From: Candidatus Trichofilum aggregatum
GTDB taxonomy: Bacteria > Chloroflexota > Anaerolineae > Promineifilales > Promineifilaceae
Length of the DNA stretch: 64,000 bases
NCBI GenBank assembly: GCA_016716885.1
Contig: JADJUV010000015.1
Coordinates: 1 to 64,000 of the forward strand
Direction: 5' to 3'
This document shows, one piece after another, positions 55,148-64,000 of this stretch. The position numbers were made by a program, and so were the translations under genes. The notes under the pieces were generated by a model that made no database searches, had not been told where the DNA came from, and was given only the letters and a program-made list of their open reading frames with translations. How positions within the stretch are numbered: position 1 is the stretch's first letter; each line of letters opens with the position of its first letter.

Positions 55148-56211
55148 CAAAGTTGATGAAACCGACTTTTAACTGGAAAAGGATCACAGAGAGTAGGCTG
55201 TTTTTCCCTTTGGTTGCTTTTTCGCTCATCCTGCTCTTTGATTTTTTGTTTATTCCCGGCTTTTTTACCATTGAAAATCGAGGTGGGGACCTACGGGGAA
55301 GTTTGATCGACATCTGTCGGGAAGGCTCTGCGGGGATGCTGCTGGCGATTGGTATGACTCTGGTCATTGCGACGGGGGGGGTAGACCTTTCAGTGGGAGC
55401 GACGATGGCCATTGCGGCGTCAATGGCGGGCATTTTGATGAATCCATCTGCTCTCAGAAACGAAGTGTTCTTTGTCACCGATCCGAATTACACATTTCAG
55501 CCTCTTTGGGTTGTGATCACTGTTGCTTTGCTCGTCTCTATCCTATGTGGATTGTGGAATGGTGTTCTGGTCGCTTACATGAGGATTCAACCGATGGTCG
55601 CCACGCTGATTTTGATGATTTCGGGGCGTGGGATTGCCCAGTTGATCACTAACGGGTTGAGGGTCCAAATTACCTACCGGCCTTATTCGTTTATTGGGCA
55701 GGGTTGGGTCATTCTGCCATTTTCTTTGTATATTGTGGCCATTGTATTGATCTTTGCCTGGGTCATGACCCGCAAAACGGCTATTGGTATGTTTATCGAG
55801 TCGGTGGGCATCAATTTCCGTTCTAGCTTTTTTAGTGGTATTGACGAGAAGAAAATTAAGTTATTGGTGTATATGTTTTGTGGTTTTTGTGCCGGGATTG
55901 CCGGGTTGATCGCCAGTTCAAATGTCAAAACTTCGGATGCGAACAACATTGGCCTGACGACGGAGTTGGACGCGATCCTTGCTGTTGTAATTGGGGGAAC
56001 TTCTATGTCAGGCGGGCGATTTTCTTTAATGGCCAGCGTGGTGGGTGCTTTGGTCATGCAGGCGATCACACAATCCATGTATGCCATTGGCGTACCGGCC
56101 TTTGCCCTTCAAGCGATCAAGGCGGTGGTGGTCATTTTTGTCATCCTCTTATTTTCTGAACAAGTTCGGGGCTTCATGCGAAAGCTCACCGCGCCGCGGC
56201 AAAAGGTGTGA
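55144..56211 (+). CDS. YtfT-type sugar ABC transporter permease
   Basis: ATGA overlap with the ATPase gene. 355 residues, about ten membrane helices. CUT2 signatures: GMTLVIATGGVDLSVGATMA, QPMVATLILMISGRGIAQLI, LDAILAVVIGGTSMSGGRFS. Forms the channel as a heterodimer with the next permease, as YtfT does with YjfF. It overlaps that gene by 4 bases, so the four transporter genes are tightly coupled. Confidence 0.92.
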   Translation: MTKLMKPTFNWKRITESRLFFPLVAFSLILLFDFLFIPGFFTIENRGGDLRGSLIDICREGSAGMLLAIGMTLVIATGGVDLSVGATMAIAASMAGILMNPSALRNEVFFVTDPNYTFQPLWVVITVALLVSILCGLWNGVLVAYMRIQPMVATLILMISGRGIAQLITNGLRVQITYRPYSFIGQGWVILPFSLYIVAIVLIFAWVMTRKTAIGMFIESVGINFRSSFFSGIDEKKIKLLVYMFCGFCAGIAGLIASSNVKTSDANNIGLTTELDAILAVVIGGTSMSGGRFSLMASVVGALVMQAITQSMYAIGVPAFALQAIKAVVVIFVILLFSEQVRGFMRKLTAPRQKV

Positions 56212-57815
56212 TTATGTTGCAACCGGTTAGCAACTTTTTTTCTAACAATCGTAAGCTCATTCCGATGATGTCTACGGCGGTATTGGCTCTGACAGCCTAT
56301 CTGATCGGAGCATACTTTTTTGTGGGGATGCGGAACCCACAGGTGTTTTTCAATTTGTTCCGCAACACTTCTTACCTGCTGATTAGTGGTATAGGAATGA
56401 CGTTTGTGATTTTGACGGGGGGCATTGACCTTTCAGTGAGCGGGGTAGTGGCCCTGACAACGGTCTCGACGGCAGTTTTGCTCCGAGAAGGGTGGAACCC
56501 CTGGGCAGTAATTTTGCTCATGCTGGCGATGGGGATGACTTTAGGCTCGATCATGGGGACGTTTATTGTGCGCTTGAAGGTACAGCCCTTTATCGCCACT
56601 CTGGCGGGGATGTGGTTTGCTCGTGGCATGTGTTTCTTCATCAGCGATGATGCCGTGCAGATCAGTAATAGAACTTTCCAGATTTTGGGGAACACTAAAA
56701 TTTTGATTCCAGGTTTGATGGAAATCGCGGCCGCGCAAGGGAGACCCGCCCCATATGTTGATATTCCTGTAGTTGTCGCATTCCTTCTGTTAGGGGTGGC
56801 GATTTACATTTCCCACTACACCCGGTTTGGGCGCACCGTTTACGCCATTGGGGGGAACGAAGGGCGCAATGAACAGTCGGCACGGCTGATGGGGTTGCCA
56901 GTCGAGCGCACTAAATTACTGGTCTACGTCTTCAACGGTTTTTGTTCAGCCTTGGCCGGTCTTTCATTTTGTCTTTTTGTCGAATCTGGTCATGGGTTGT
57001 ATGCACCAGGGTTTGAGCTAGACGTGATCGCTTCGGTCGTCATGGGCGGAACCATGCTGACGGGTGGATCAGGCTATGTGTCTGGAACCCTGTTTGGGGT
57101 GTTGGTTCTCGCAGTCACGCAAGCACTGATCCAATTTATCGGTACGCTTAGTTCCTGGTGGACAAAAATCGTCATCGGGGCATTGACGCTCACTTTTATC
57201 GGGGTGCAGACAATTTTAGCCAACCGCAAAACTGGCCCCAAATCTCCGCCCACCCCGGCGATCCTGGCAATGCGTCGAAAACAACAGCGGTTGGCATTGG
57301 GGGTGGGGGCTGTTATTGTGCTTCTGGTTATGGCGGTTGTCTCGGCTTCCCGGTTGGGTCTGGCGGCTAACACAGAAGCGACCGAGAGTGCCCAATGTGT
57401 GGTCACGCCGTTCCGTGAGGACGCGGCCGCGAGCTTAATAGAAGATGGCGCTGTCATCGTCTACAACCGAATCGCCGGGCCACAGTGCATTAATCAATTG
57501 TTCGCCATTTATCCTGATGGGCGCATTTGGGGCAATGACGGGGTCAACGACATCGAGCATCAGATCACCCCGGATGAAGTAGAACAGTTGCTTTCCCGAA
57601 TCGCGGGAGAATATAGTTGGTTTTCCAGTGAGATATTTGACAATTTCCGCTCCAACCCTTGCCGACAATGCTTTGGACATTATGTGAGCATTGTTTATGA
57701 AGGTGAGGAAAAAATAGTCAAAGCTAAGGATGGAGATTCCAATACCCCGCCTAAATTCTTATTAGCCGTCTCGGTTATTACCCCGTTGATACCGGAATTT
57801 AATCCTGCCCCCTAG
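56208..57815 (+). CDS. YjfF-type permease fused to a Cys-containing extracytoplasmic domain
   Basis: 535 residues, against about 330 for YjfF. Residues 1-340 are a complete CUT2 permease (GMTFVILTGGIDLSVSGVVA, QPFIATLAGMWFARGMCFFI, RTVYAIGGNEGRNEQSARLM, VMGGTMLTGGSGYVSGTLFG). A basic linker and an extra membrane helix (361-380) carry a ~150-residue C-terminal domain predicted outside the cell: C397, VIVYNRIAGPQC (C427), AIYPDGRIWGNDG, ITPDEVEQLLSRIAGEYSWF and a C485-R-Q-C488 motif. This domain resembles stand-alone secreted domains of Chloroflexota lipoproteins. The fusion reads through in one clean frame, so it is not an assembly join of two genes. The neighbouring thioredoxin-like and CcdA-like genes suggest its cysteines are redox-active. 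Confidence 0.88.
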   Translation: MIMLQPVSNFFSNNRKLIPMMSTAVLALTAYLIGAYFFVGMRNPQVFFNLFRNTSYLLISGIGMTFVILTGGIDLSVSGVVALTTVSTAVLLREGWNPWAVILLMLAMGMTLGSIMGTFIVRLKVQPFIATLAGMWFARGMCFFISDDAVQISNRTFQILGNTKILIPGLMEIAAAQGRPAPYVDIPVVVAFLLLGVAIYISHYTRFGRTVYAIGGNEGRNEQSARLMGLPVERTKLLVYVFNGFCSALAGLSFCLFVESGHGLYAPGFELDVIASVVMGGTMLTGGSGYVSGTLFGVLVLAVTQALIQFIGTLSSWWTKIVIGALTLTFIGVQTILANRKTGPKSPPTPAILAMRRKQQRLALGVGAVIVLLVMAVVSASRLGLAANTEATESAQCVVTPFREDAAASLIEDGAVIVYNRIAGPQCINQLFAIYPDGRIWGNDGVNDIEHQITPDEVEQLLSRIAGEYSWFSSEIFDNFRSNPCRQCFGHYVSIVYEGEEKIVKAKDGDSNTPPKFLLAVSVITPLIPEFNPAP

Positions 57816-57850
57816 CTCATTGAGTCAAGTCATAACCATATAGAGGAAAG

Positions 57851-58771
57851 ATGAAATCGAAAAAATGGTTCACCCTGACACTTCTTCTCTTCTCTTTTTT
57901 TAGTTTCGCGTGTAAATATATTGTATTACCCGAAGGGCTAGAGACAGAGGTGGTAGAAGACGCTCATTTGCGCGTGTGGAATGCCGTTGTGACCAATGTG
58001 AGCGAATCGGGCGATGGGGGATTGCATATTGATATCACCATTCGCAATGATACGGGGGATTGGAGTGAAATGAGTGCGGCCGCGGAAAAACCAGCCGTAC
58101 TCACTACCAGTGATGGCGAGACGGTCAATTGTGATACGGTATTTATCGGCACGGGGGGACACCGCCTGGCTCCGGGTTTTCAAATGCGCGGCTACACGAC
58201 TGGGGATGGGACAGAGACGCAATTACTTTATGTGGAATGTGATGACGCGGCCGCATCTTCCGGTTCGACGCTTTCCGTGGATTATGTGAGTTATACCGGC
58301 AACCGTGATTATAATGACCAAGAGGCAGGTTCAGCGGAAGGCAAACTGGAATTAAACCTGGATGAGGTCGCCCAGGGTTTAATCTACCCGATTGGCACGC
58401 CCGTTGAGGGCCTCGCCATTGAACCCGGCGTTGAGCTTATTGCCCTCAGTGACAATATAATTACGCTCCAGGATGTGCAACGGAGTGAAATAGGGTTCCA
58501 GTTCACCTGGCAAAACTTTAATCCCACCAAATTCGCTCTGCAAACCCACATCGGCATCCCGCCCATCATTGGAGCGGATGGCATTATTTATGGCGTCTTT
58601 GAAACGCTCGACCTGTCATCGGTTCCTATCACTCCAGCCAATGACAAAGCCCAATGGACAACAGAAGTGATTGCCCCACAGGATATTCAAGGCTTCTACA
58701 TCCTTCTGAGCGTCGAATCCAAAAAGCCCAGAACGTACGTCAATTATGCGGTGAATATTCCGGGTGAATAG
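57851..58771 (+). CDS. lipoprotein of unknown function in the pentose operon
   Basis: GAGGAAAG precedes the ATG. 306 residues; signal peptide MKSKKWFTLTLLLFSFFSFA with Cys 21 as probable lipidation site. The mature part is all-beta in appearance: HLRVWNAVVTNVSESGDGGL, IDITIRNDTGDWSEMSAAAE, PGFQMRGYTTGD, and a second half ALSDNIITLQDVQRSEIGFQ. Two further Cys (VNCDTV, VECDDA). I recognise no family with confidence; the N-terminal half has the look of a DUF4352-like immunoglobulin fold. 36 bases after the permease fusion, same direction. Confidence 0.7.
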   Translation: MKSKKWFTLTLLLFSFFSFACKYIVLPEGLETEVVEDAHLRVWNAVVTNVSESGDGGLHIDITIRNDTGDWSEMSAAAEKPAVLTTSDGETVNCDTVFIGTGGHRLAPGFQMRGYTTGDGTETQLLYVECDDAAASSGSTLSVDYVSYTGNRDYNDQEAGSAEGKLELNLDEVAQGLIYPIGTPVEGLAIEPGVELIALSDNIITLQDVQRSEIGFQFTWQNFNPTKFALQTHIGIPPIIGADGIIYGVFETLDLSSVPITPANDKAQWTTEVIAPQDIQGFYILLSVESKKPRTYVNYAVNIPGE

Positions 58772-58800
58772 ATGAGATTGAACCAATCTACGGAGCTGTC

Positions 58801-59367
58801 GTGAAAAAATACCTTTATTTATTGGCTTGTTTGATCTTCGCTTTGATCCTCGTGGCTTGCCAAACTGCCCCTCAGTCCTCCGCAACCTCCGCAACCAGTG
58901 GGGAAACGATTGACGTAACGACCCCAGAGTGGTTCGACATGGAGTTGATCGACGCCCAAACAGGCGAGACGTTCACCATGAATGATTACGCAGGCAAGGT
59001 TGTCCTCATGGAAACGATGGCCATGTGGTGTCCCAACTGCATTGTGCAAGCCAACGAGGTCAGAAATCTCCATGAACTCCTGGGAAACCCGGACGATCTG
59101 ATTTCCGTCAGTCTGGACGTCGATATCAACGAAGATACGGACTCACTCAAAGAGTATGCGGATGGCTATGGTTTTGAATGGCACTTTGCCGTTGCCCCCT
59201 TAGAGGTTGCCCGCGCCTTGGGCAACCTGTACACCGCTCAATATCTGAACCCACCCCTTTCTCCGATGCTGATCATAGATCGCGAGGGCAATGTCCACCA
59301 CCTGGACTATGGCCTAAAAGAAGCCGAAACCCTGCAAGAAATCGTTGAACCTTACCTCACCCATTGA
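58801..59367 (+). CDS. TlpA-like thioredoxin-fold lipoprotein
   Basis: GTG start. 188 residues; lipobox LVAC (Cys20), then a TlpA/ResA-like fold: MNDYAGKVVLMETMAMW with the active site C77-P-N-C80, LISVSLDVDINEDT and the cis-Pro region LSPMLIIDREG. It reduces or isomerises thiols on the outer face of the membrane, receiving electrons from a CcdA-type protein, which is the next gene. Its place inside a sugar-uptake operon is unusual; likely clients are the cysteines of the permease extension or of the preceding lipoprotein (inference). Confidence 0.9.
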   Translation: MKKYLYLLACLIFALILVACQTAPQSSATSATSGETIDVTTPEWFDMELIDAQTGETFTMNDYAGKVVLMETMAMWCPNCIVQANEVRNLHELLGNPDDLISVSLDVDINEDTDSLKEYADGYGFEWHFAVAPLEVARALGNLYTAQYLNPPLSPMLIIDREGNVHHLDYGLKEAETLQEIVEPYLTH

Positions 59368-59376
59368 GCCTTGAAC

Positions 59377-60039
59377 ATGAACATTGCGCTGACATCCCTG
59401 TTCCTGGGCCTTTTGACAACCACCAGTCCATGTATCCTGCCCCTATACCCTGGTTTCTTAGCCTATTTGAGTGGGCAAGACGATTTAGGGCGACAAAAAT
59501 ACTTTCTAGGCTTGTTTGTTTTGGCTGGCGTGCTGACAATGATGCTCGCGCTTGGTGGGATCATTGCCTTGCTCACCGTTCCCGTGGGGAGTGTCTTGGT
59601 GTATATTCTCCCGCTGGCAGATTTGCTCATTTTGCTATTGGGCGTTTTACTTCTGTTCGACAAAAACCCTTTTAAACAGCTTCCTCAAATTCAGTCCCCT
59701 GCTCTGCGCCATCCTTTTGGCAATGCCTATGTGTACGGTTTATTATATGGTCCCATCGCTCTTCCTTGCTCCGGGCCAATGGTGGTAAGTATCTTTGCCC
59801 TATCGTTTACAGCGGGGGAGGCGTTTAGCCAGTTGTGGACATTTCTCTGGTTTGGCTTGGGTCTAGGCGTGCCTCTCGTAGCTCTTTCATTTCTTTCTGC
59901 GGCCCTGCAACGCCAGTTGACCGTGTTTTTTGCCCGCCACAGCCGGAGCGTCAATTTCGTTGGGGGTCTTCTGCTCATTGGAATTGCCATCTATGACTTA
60001 TGGAAAAACTGGGCGTTGATCCAACTCTTTTTTAACTAA
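59377..60039 (+). CDS. CcdA/DsbD-type transmembrane thiol-electron carrier
   Basis: ATG at 59377 preferred over a TTG 6 bases earlier. 220 residues, six membrane helices. The two redox cysteines of the family are in TTSPCILPLYPGFLAYLSG (Cys19) and IALPCSGPMVVS. It passes electrons from cytoplasmic thioredoxin to the TlpA-like protein encoded 9 bases upstream. Together they form a complete thiol-reducing pair. Followed by the kinase gene after 37 bases. Confidence 0.92.
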   Translation: MNIALTSLFLGLLTTTSPCILPLYPGFLAYLSGQDDLGRQKYFLGLFVLAGVLTMMLALGGIIALLTVPVGSVLVYILPLADLLILLLGVLLLFDKNPFKQLPQIQSPALRHPFGNAYVYGLLYGPIALPCSGPMVVSIFALSFTAGEAFSQLWTFLWFGLGLGVPLVALSFLSAALQRQLTVFFARHSRSVNFVGGLLLIGIAIYDLWKNWALIQLFFN

Positions 60040-60076
60040 GGTGTAAAATAACAACTTCACCTCATGGGAGATGAAT

Positions 60077-61677
60077 ATGAATCAAAATGATACCCAAAAA
60101 GCCATTGAGAGTGGCAAGACGGCTCTTGGCATCGAATTAGGCTCGACGCGCATCAAGGCCGTGCTAATCGGCGCGGACCACCGGCCAATGGCTTCGGGAA
60201 GCCATGAGTGGGAAAACCGGTACGAAAACGGCATCTGGACATACAGCCTTGAAGACGTGTGGACGGGCTTGCAGGAAAGTTTTCGCCAGCTCAGTCAGGA
60301 TGTTTTGGCGAAGTACAACACCCCACTCAAGACCATTGGGGCGATGGGTTTCAGTGCCATGATGCACGGCTACATGGTTTTTGATAAGGCTGGCAACCAG
60401 CTCGTTCCGTTTCGCACCTGGCGCAATACCATCACCGGGCAGGCGGCAGAGGAGCTTACCGGGTTGTTCCAATTTAACATTCCCCAGCGTTGGAGCATTG
60501 CCCACCTTTATCAGGCAATTTTGAACCAGGAACCCCATGTCAATGAGATCAGCCACCTGACCACATTGGCCGGTTATGTGCATTGGCAACTCACGGGGCA
60601 AAAGGTGTTGGGGGTTGGTGAAGCTTCGGGTGTGTTCCCTATTGATAGCCAAAACAATGATTATGATGAACAGATGTTGGCGCAGTTCAACCAACGGCTC
60701 ACAGCAGAAAACATCGCCTGGAAACTCCAGGACATTCTGCCCCAAGTTCTGGTGGCGGGGGAGTCTGCGGGTGTCCTGACCGAAGCCGGGGCGAGGTTAC
60801 TCGACCCCACTGGTCGACTGCAAGCAGGTGTACCGCTCTGTCCGCCAGAGGGGGATGCTGGCACAGGTATGGTTGCCACCAACAGCGTAGCCGAACGGAC
60901 GGGCAATGTTTCGGCTGGGACATCGGTCTTTGCCATGATCGTTTTGGAGAAGGCCCTCGCGAAACTTTACCCAGAGATTGACATGGTGACGACGCCCACG
61001 GGCAAACCGGTAGCGATGGTACACAGCAACAACTGCACCTCTGATCTCAACGCCTGGGTTGATCTGTTCCGGGAATTTACCCATCTGCTGGGGACAGAAG
61101 TGAGCGAATCCCGGCTGTACGAAATGCTCTTTCAACAGGCTCTCAAAGGCGAGGCGGATGCCGGTGGGTTGCTCGCCTACAATTATTTTTCGGGGGAGCA
61201 CCTCACCGGCCTGGAAGAAGGCCGCCCCCTGTTCGTCCGCACCCCGAAAGCCGTTTTACCCTGGCGAACTTCATGCGCGTCCATCTGTTCTCTGCCCTCG
61301 GCTCCTTAAAGATTGGCCTGGATATCCTCTTTGAACAGGAGAAGGTGCAGATTGATCAGATTCTTGGGCATGGTGGCTTTTTCAAAACGAAGGCAGTGGG
61401 GCAAAAAATGATGGCGGCCGCGATGAATGTCCCTGTTTCCGTAATGGAGACTGCCGGTGAGGGGGGAGCATGGGGAATTGCCTTGCTGGCCGCCTATATG
61501 CTCCACAAAACAGAGCCTGAACCCCTGGAAGCCTATCTCACCAACAAGGTGTTTGCTGGTGAAAACGGCGTGACGATAGCTCCGGCGCAAGAGGATGTGG
61601 ATGGTTTTGCCGCGTTCATGACACGGTACAAAAAGGGGCTGGTCATCGAAAGAACTGCCGTGGATGCGCTGAAGTGA
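60077..61677 (+). CDS. FGGY-family pentulose kinase, probable ribulokinase, frameshifted
   Basis: Start at 60077 (MNQNDTQK), 6 bases after GGGAG; the ATG at 60071 would overlap the ribosome site. N-terminal ATPase fold LGIELGSTRIKAVLIG (phosphate 1), then IGAMGFSAMMHGYMVFD, PFRTWRNT and GEASGVFPID. The C-terminal half continues in another frame from about 61265: FVRTPKAV joins LANFMRVHLFSALGSLKIGL, then ILGHGGFFKTKAVGQKMMAA, ETAGEGGAWGIALLAAYM. One base near the T4/C3 runs explains it. ~534 residues when joined. The FGGY subfamily cannot be settled by eye (ribulokinase versus xylulokinase), but araD and araA follow, so ribulokinase is the best call. Confidence 0.82.
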
Positions 61678-61680
61678 CTT

Positions 61681-61856
61681 GCCTAACCTGGACAAGCCAG
61701 AAACAAGAGAGGAACACAGAGGACGCAGAGAAGACACAGAGATACACAGAGTTTTAAGAAAAGCCTGGATTTTCTCTGTGAATCTCTGTGTCTTCACCTC
61801 TGTGTTCTCTGTGTAACTGTTTTCTTGCTATCTGTACAAGAAATTGACTTGTAAGG
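61681..61856 (+). repeat. dispersed hairpin repeat family 1, copy F, intercistronic (inverted)
   Basis: Begins 4 bases after the kinase stop: CCTAACCTGGACAAGCCAGA, a long CACAGAG/CTCTGTG hairpin, then TTTCTTGCTATCTGTACAAG and AAATTGACTTGTAAGG. Nearly base-for-base the same as copy E in the glycan operon. Confidence 0.92.
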
Positions 61857-61879
61857 TACCAAGGAATTAAGGAAGCACG

Positions 61880-62520
61880 ATGTTAGAAAAACTGAAAGAA
61901 GAGTTGGTGCAGTTGCACCTTGAATTACCGAAGCACAATCTGGTGGTGTGGACGGGGGGGAATGTGAGCGCACGTGATCCCCAGACGGGCCTGGTGGTGA
62001 TTAAAGCCTCGGGTATTCGCTATGAAGAAATGCGGCCGCAACACATGGTCGTCGTAGATATGGACGGCAAGATGGTTGAGGGGGATTACAAACCTTCATC
62101 GGATGTGTACAGCCATTTGTATATTTACAAACACCGCCCAGATGTGGGTGGCGTGGTACACACCCACTCGGTTTATGCGACGGCGTTCGCGGCCGCGAAC
62201 AAACCCATCCCCGTGGTGTTGACAGCCATTGCCGATGAATTTGGGGGCCTATCCCCTGCGGCGGGTTTGCCCTCATTGGCGATGACGCCATCGGCAAGGT
62301 TGTTGTGGAAAGCATTGGCAACTCCCCGGCGGTGCTCCTCAAAAATCATGGCGTGTTCACAATTGGCAAAAATGCCAAAGCCGCTGTCAAAGCGGCGGTG
62401 ATGACCGAAGATAATGCCAAAACGGTCTGGCTGGCGATGCAGATTGGCACACCCGATGTGATCCCGGATGAAGATGTCAAAAAGCTGCACCACCGGTATA
62501 CAAATGTATATGGGCAATGA
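61880..62520 (+). CDS. araD: L-ribulose-5-phosphate 4-epimerase (AraD), frameshifted
   Basis: Class II aldolase/epimerase: NLVVWTGGNVSARDPQTG, IKASGIRYEEM, PSSDVYSHLYIYKHRPDVGG, and the metal-binding VVHTHSVYATAFA. The frame breaks in GGGGGCCTATCC near 62248; one base restores PIPCGGFALIGDDAIGKVVV, then SPAVLLKNHGVFTIGKNAKA and the tail KLHHRYTNVYGQ. ~213 residues (AraD usually ~230). The enzyme converts L-ribulose-5-P to D-xylulose-5-P. Between kinase and isomerase, as in arabinose operons. Confidence 0.9.
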
Positions 62521-62529
62521 AATGCAGGG

Positions 62530-62640
62530 GAACTTTGTCCACAGATTAACGCCGATTTTCGCTGATTAAAGAATCTGCGTTAATCCCCAAAATCTGCGGT
62601 TAAATTTCTTGCCAACTGGTCAAGAAGTTGACTTACAAGA
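62530..62640 (+). repeat. dispersed hairpin repeat family 1, copy G, partial (inverted)
   Basis: The core is of copy-B type (CCACAGATTAACGCCGATTT / AATCTGCGTTAATCC), the remaining end TTTCTTGCCAACTGGTCAAG and AAGTTGACTTACAAG. The CCTAACCTGG end is missing. Lies between araD and araA. Confidence 0.8.
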
Positions 62641-62670
62641 TACTAAAGTAGCACGACAAGGACAGCAATC

Positions 62671-64000
62671 ATGATTGACCTAAAACAAGTTGAAGTCTGG
62701 TTTGTGACGGGAAGTCAACATTTATATGGCCCCGAAACGTTGGAGACGGTAGCAGAACATGCCAGGGAAATCGCGGCCGCGTTAGACACATCGGCCCAAC
62801 TACCGGTGAATGTACGGTTCAAACCGGTGCTCACCACCCCTGAGGCCATCCGTGACTTGTGCCTGGACGCCAATTCGGCGAAGAATTGTGTGGGACTCGT
62901 TACCTGGATGCACACCTTTTCCCCGGCCAAAATGTGGATTGCCGGCTTGAGCTTGCTCAAGAAACCATTCCTTCATCTGCACACCCAATATGGGCGGGAG
63001 ATTCCCTGGGCTACCATTGACATGGATTTTATGAATCTCAATCAATCAGCCCACGGCGACCGCGAATTTGGCTTCATCGGTAGTCGTATGCGCCTCAACC
63101 GTAAGGTGGTGGTGGGTCACTGGCAGGATGATGCCACCCAGCAAGAAATTGGGGTTTGGACGCGGGCCGCCTGTGCCTGGGCCGATGCTCAGGGCATGAA
63201 AATCGCCCGCTTTGGCGACAACATGCGCGATGTCGCCGTAACCGAGGGCAACAAGGTCTCGGCGCAGATTCAGCTTGGTTATGATGTTTACGGCTATGGC
63301 GTGGGCGATCTGGTTAAACGGGTCAACGAAGCCAGCGAGGCCGAAGTAGATAACCTCATTGAAATTTATCTCGATGAATATGATGTCATGGCCGAACTCA
63401 AGCCTGGGGGCGCAAAACATGCGTCCTTGCGGGAGGGGGCACGCATTGAGCTAGGTCTGCGGAGTTTTTTGACCGCAGGAAACTTCAAGGCGTTCACCAC
63501 CACCTTTGAAGATTTGCACGGTCTGGCACAACTGCCGGGGCTGGCGGTGCAACGCCTCATGCGCGACGGTTACGGCTTCGGGGCGGAAGGGGATTGGAAA
63601 ACGGCCGCGCTGGTGCGGGCGATGAAAGTGATGAATGCGGGGCAACCAGGCGGAGTCAGTTTCATGGAAGATTACACCTATCACTTTAGCGCCACTGGCG
63701 ACAAGGTGTTGGGGGCGCACATGCTGGAAATTTGCGAATCCATCGCCGCCAACAAACCGAAATTGGAAATCCACCCCCTCTCGATTGGGGGGAAGGCAGA
63801 CCCGGTGCGCCTGGTTTTTGACTCTGGCACGGGCACGGCTGTCTGTGCGTCTCTCATGGACATGGGCCAACGGTTCCGCCTCATCGCCAATGTGGTGGAT
63901 GTGGTGCCCACCGATGCCCCACTGCCCAAATTACCGGTGGCCCAGGCGTTGTGGTTGCCACGTCCGAATCTAAAGGTCGCGGCCGCGGCCTGGATTTTCG
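62671..64000 (+). CDS. araA: L-arabinose isomerase (AraA), 3' end outside the window
   Basis: ATG at 62671; the frame is open to the right edge (443 residues of about 490-500). MIDLKQVEVWFVTGSQHLYG is the diagnostic start, followed by VGLVTWMHTFSPAKMWIAGL, FLHLHTQYGREIPW, MDFMNLNQSAHGDREFGFI, FGDNMRDVAVTEGNKV, MEDYTYHFSATGDKVLGAHM (metal/catalytic Glu) and LEIHPLSIGGKADPVRL. It converts L-arabinose to L-ribulose in the cytoplasm. No frameshift in the visible part. It identifies the operon's substrate most directly. Confidence 0.95.
   Translation, partial: MIDLKQVEVWFVTGSQHLYGPETLETVAEHAREIAAALDTSAQLPVNVRFKPVLTTPEAIRDLCLDANSAKNCVGLVTWMHTFSPAKMWIAGLSLLKKPFLHLHTQYGREIPWATIDMDFMNLNQSAHGDREFGFIGSRMRLNRKVVVGHWQDDATQQEIGVWTRAACAWADAQGMKIARFGDNMRDVAVTEGNKVSAQIQLGYDVYGYGVGDLVKRVNEASEAEVDNLIEIYLDEYDVMAELKPGGAKHASLREGARIELGLRSFLTAGNFKAFTTTFEDLHGLAQLPGLAVQRLMRDGYGFGAEGDWKTAALVRAMKVMNAGQPGGVSFMEDYTYHFSATGDKVLGAHMLEICESIAANKPKLEIHPLSIGGKADPVRLVFDSGTGTAVCASLMDMGQRFRLIANVVDVVPTDAPLPKLPVAQALWLPRPNLKVAAAAWIF

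Noticed and set aside
60071..61677. Calling the FGGY kinase a xylulokinase
   Set aside because: Sequence alone does not settle it, but neighbours are araD and araA, whose pathway needs ribulokinase.

Overview
The window looks like a chromosomal segment of a filamentous-type Chloroflexota bacterium (Anaerolineae/Caldilineae-like; this placement is inference, no marker gene was searched). The signs are two large SARP/BTAD-NB-ARC-TPR regulators, serine/threonine/alanine-rich secreted lipoproteins, a DUF5666-like secreted protein, a secreted protein ending in LYLPLMVK, and many carbohydrate ABC transporters and glycosidases. Two genome-wide habits stand out. The palindrome GCGGCCGC occurs about 75 times by hand count, about one per 850 bases, a HIP1-like density. 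Intergenic spaces are full of dispersed repeats with constant ends and exchangeable cores. At least ten genes are broken by one-base shifts, mostly in homopolymers, and a 174-base G tract interrupts one operon. Both suggest residual long-read or assembly error rather than wholesale gene decay.

Layout. 1-5.3 kb: a heavily frameshifted secreted transglutaminase-fold protein (minus) and a 5'-truncated Calx-beta/CBM6 protein. 5.3-11.7 kb: three tandem hairpin repeats, a DUF4287 protein, a cell-surface lipoprotein and a LysM/HEVGH metalloprotease. 11.7-18.3 kb: two SARP-type NB-ARC-TPR regulators flanking a 38-residue ORF for a secreted peptide whose predicted mature form is CSVGTHTGC. The peptide promoter carries an 11-base-period direct repeat of the kind SARP proteins bind. 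18.5-23.6 kb: a DinB-like protein, a DUF5666-like protein and a cytochrome b/Rieske/tri-haem cytochrome c operon (alternative complex III-type bc complex). 24.2-25.6 kb: a soluble histidine kinase.

25.9-38.4 kb is a galactan/arabinogalactan locus: GH2, GH1, a lost gene at the poly-G tract, GH43, two MalF/MalG-type permeases, a solute-binding lipoprotein, an ArsR-type regulator with a large sensor domain and a divergent GH53 galactanase. 38.6-41.3 kb is a four-gene operon (ArsR, RidA, SDR, FAD amine oxidase). 41.6-47.7 kb holds a LacI regulator, a ChvE/MmsAB-type sugar transporter and an NAD-dependent epimerase/dehydrogenase.

47.7-64 kb reads as a pentose system, probably for L-arabinose. A YesN-type response regulator, a YesM-type kinase and a periplasmic binding lipoprotein form a likely three-component sensor. 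They are followed by a paralogous binding protein with an ABC transporter of the YtfQRT-YjfF/AraUVWZ type. One permease is fused to a cysteine-containing extracytoplasmic domain. Next come a lipoprotein, a TlpA-like thioredoxin and a CcdA-like protein, then ribulokinase, ribulose-phosphate epimerase and arabinose isomerase (runs off the window). GH53/GH43/GH1/GH2 would release galactose and arabinose from pectic side chains outside or at the cell surface, and the transporters and araBDA-type genes would consume them.
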